Below, piece after piece: positions 6,435 through 6,884 of a DNA stretch of 6,884 bases. Position numbers and translations under genes: made by a program. Positions within the stretch are counted from its first letter, which is position 1; each line of letters starts with the position of its first letter. This stretch comes from JBIOYL01 sp044870185 (GTDB lineage Bacteria > Actinomycetota > CALGFH01). The notes beneath the pieces were generated by a model that searched no databases, was not told where the DNA came from, and worked only from the letters and a program-made list of their open reading frames with translations. The DNA lies in NCBI GenBank assembly GCA_044870185.1, contig JBIOYL010000183.1, forward strand, positions 1 through 6,884, read 5' to 3'.

Positions 6435-6862
6435 CCACGCGGGTCCCGGCGTGGCCACGGGTCCCGGCGTGGCCACGGGCGCTGCTGGCCGCCGCCGTGC
6501 TGGCGCTGTCGGTCGGCGCGTGCAAGCAGAACAGCCGGGTGGCCGCGACCACGACCGGGCAGGGCAGCCAGGCGGTGAGCATCGACCTGGTCGACTGGGC
6601 CTTCCGCCCCTCGGTCGTCCAGGCCGAGCCGGGCAAGCTGTTGACCGTGCACCTGCACAACCGGGCGCCGGCCTCGTCGCACACGTTCACGGTGCGCCAA
6701 GGCGACATCAACCTGGACGTCGTGCTGGAGCCCGGGCAAAGCCGCACGGTGACGATCCAGCTTCCGAACGCTCCCGTGTCGCTGCGCTACATCTGCCGCT
6801 TCCACGACGCCCAGAACATGAACGGCGGCATCACCTTCGGCGGCCAGCTCACCAACCCGTAG
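6431..6862 (+). CDS. Cupredoxin-domain lipoprotein (predicted type 1 copper protein)
   Basis: This is a small protein of 143 residues from ATG 6431, whose bases overlap the qcrB stop (ATGA). There is no Shine-Dalgarno sequence, so translation is probably coupled to qcrB. The N-terminus has basic residues, a hydrophobic stretch (about 17-28) and a lipobox VGAC with Cys31 as the lipidation site. A Thr/Gly/Ser linker follows, then a beta-rich domain. The type 1 copper ligands can be picked out: His84 in SSHTFTV, then Cys122, His125 and Met130 in YICRFHDAQNMNGG. The Cys-x2-His-x4-Met spacing is that of plastocyanin-like cupredoxins. Inferred role: an electron carrier on the outer membrane face, perhaps taking electrons from QcrC or serving a terminal oxidase or reductase. 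A copper-storage or stress role remains possible. No homologue of defined function is recognised. An 18-bp tandem duplication lies in its signal peptide. Only 22 bases follow the stop, so whether the operon continues is unseen. Confidence 0.85.
   Translation: MTTRVPAWPRVPAWPRALLAAAVLALSVGACKQNSRVAATTTGQGSQAVSIDLVDWAFRPSVVQAEPGKLLTVHLHNRAPASSHTFTVRQGDINLDVVLEPGQSRTVTIQLPNAPVSLRYICRFHDAQNMNGGITFGGQLTNP
6441..6476 (+). repeat. In-frame 18-bp tandem duplication in the cupredoxin gene
   Basis: GGGTCCCGGCGTGGCCAC occurs at 6441-6458 and again exactly at 6459-6476. Being 18 bases long, it duplicates six codons in frame and gives RVPAWPRVPAWPR at residues 4-16, ahead of the hydrophobic part of the lipoprotein signal peptide. 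It looks like recent replication slippage, since the copies have not diverged even at third positions. Confidence 0.9.
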
Positions 6863-6884
6863 CCGTCGTCGCGCCGGCCCGGGC

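Noticed and set aside
5205..6476. A 423-residue open frame antisense to qcrB
   Set aside because: It is rich in Gln, Glu, His and Arg without recognisable motifs, the usual mirror image of a membrane-protein gene in GC-rich DNA.

Overview
The window is extremely GC-rich, with G or C in nearly every third codon position and GTG/TTG starts in use. It encodes a diheme QcrC, a three-helix QcrA and an actinobacterial-type QcrB, so it most likely comes from a high-GC member of the Actinomycetota. I cannot fix the genus. A few details (a QcrB of only 484 residues, a Tyr at the Lgt position that is His in E. coli) would suit a lineage away from the best-studied streptomycetes and mycobacteria, but that is inference.

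Layout. The left end holds the 3' part of a secreted-type peptidoglycan hydrolase on the + strand, with an MltB-like lytic transglycosylase domain followed by a zinc peptidase-like domain of the M15 kind. It converges on a minus-strand pair: kynA (tryptophan 2,3-dioxygenase), then lgt (prolipoprotein diacylglyceryl transferase) 32 bases downstream. A 334-base divergent intergenic region follows. It carries a 13-bp tandem repeat and candidate promoter elements for the rightward operon. The right half is one tight + strand operon, qcrC-qcrA-qcrB plus a small cupredoxin lipoprotein gene. The last two junctions are ATGA stop/start overlaps.

How the genes work together. QcrC, QcrA and QcrB are the three redox subunits of the menaquinol:cytochrome c reductase (complex III). 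Quinol is oxidised at cytochrome b, one electron passes to the Rieske cluster and then to the two hemes c of QcrC. In actinobacteria these normally hand electrons directly to an aa3 oxidase. Here a predicted membrane-anchored type 1 copper protein is translationally coupled to qcrB, so it may take part in electron exit from the complex. Lgt, encoded nearby on the other strand, would be the enzyme that lipidates it. The usual ctaE gene (oxidase subunit III) is not upstream of qcrC; kynA and lgt occupy that place in divergent orientation.

Most interesting points are the qcrCAB-cupredoxin coupling, the transglycosylase/peptidase fusion, the kynA-lgt pairing, an in-frame 18-bp tandem duplication in the lipoprotein signal peptide, and the tandem repeat at the candidate qcr promoter. 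I found no RNA genes, CRISPR arrays or insertion sequences.
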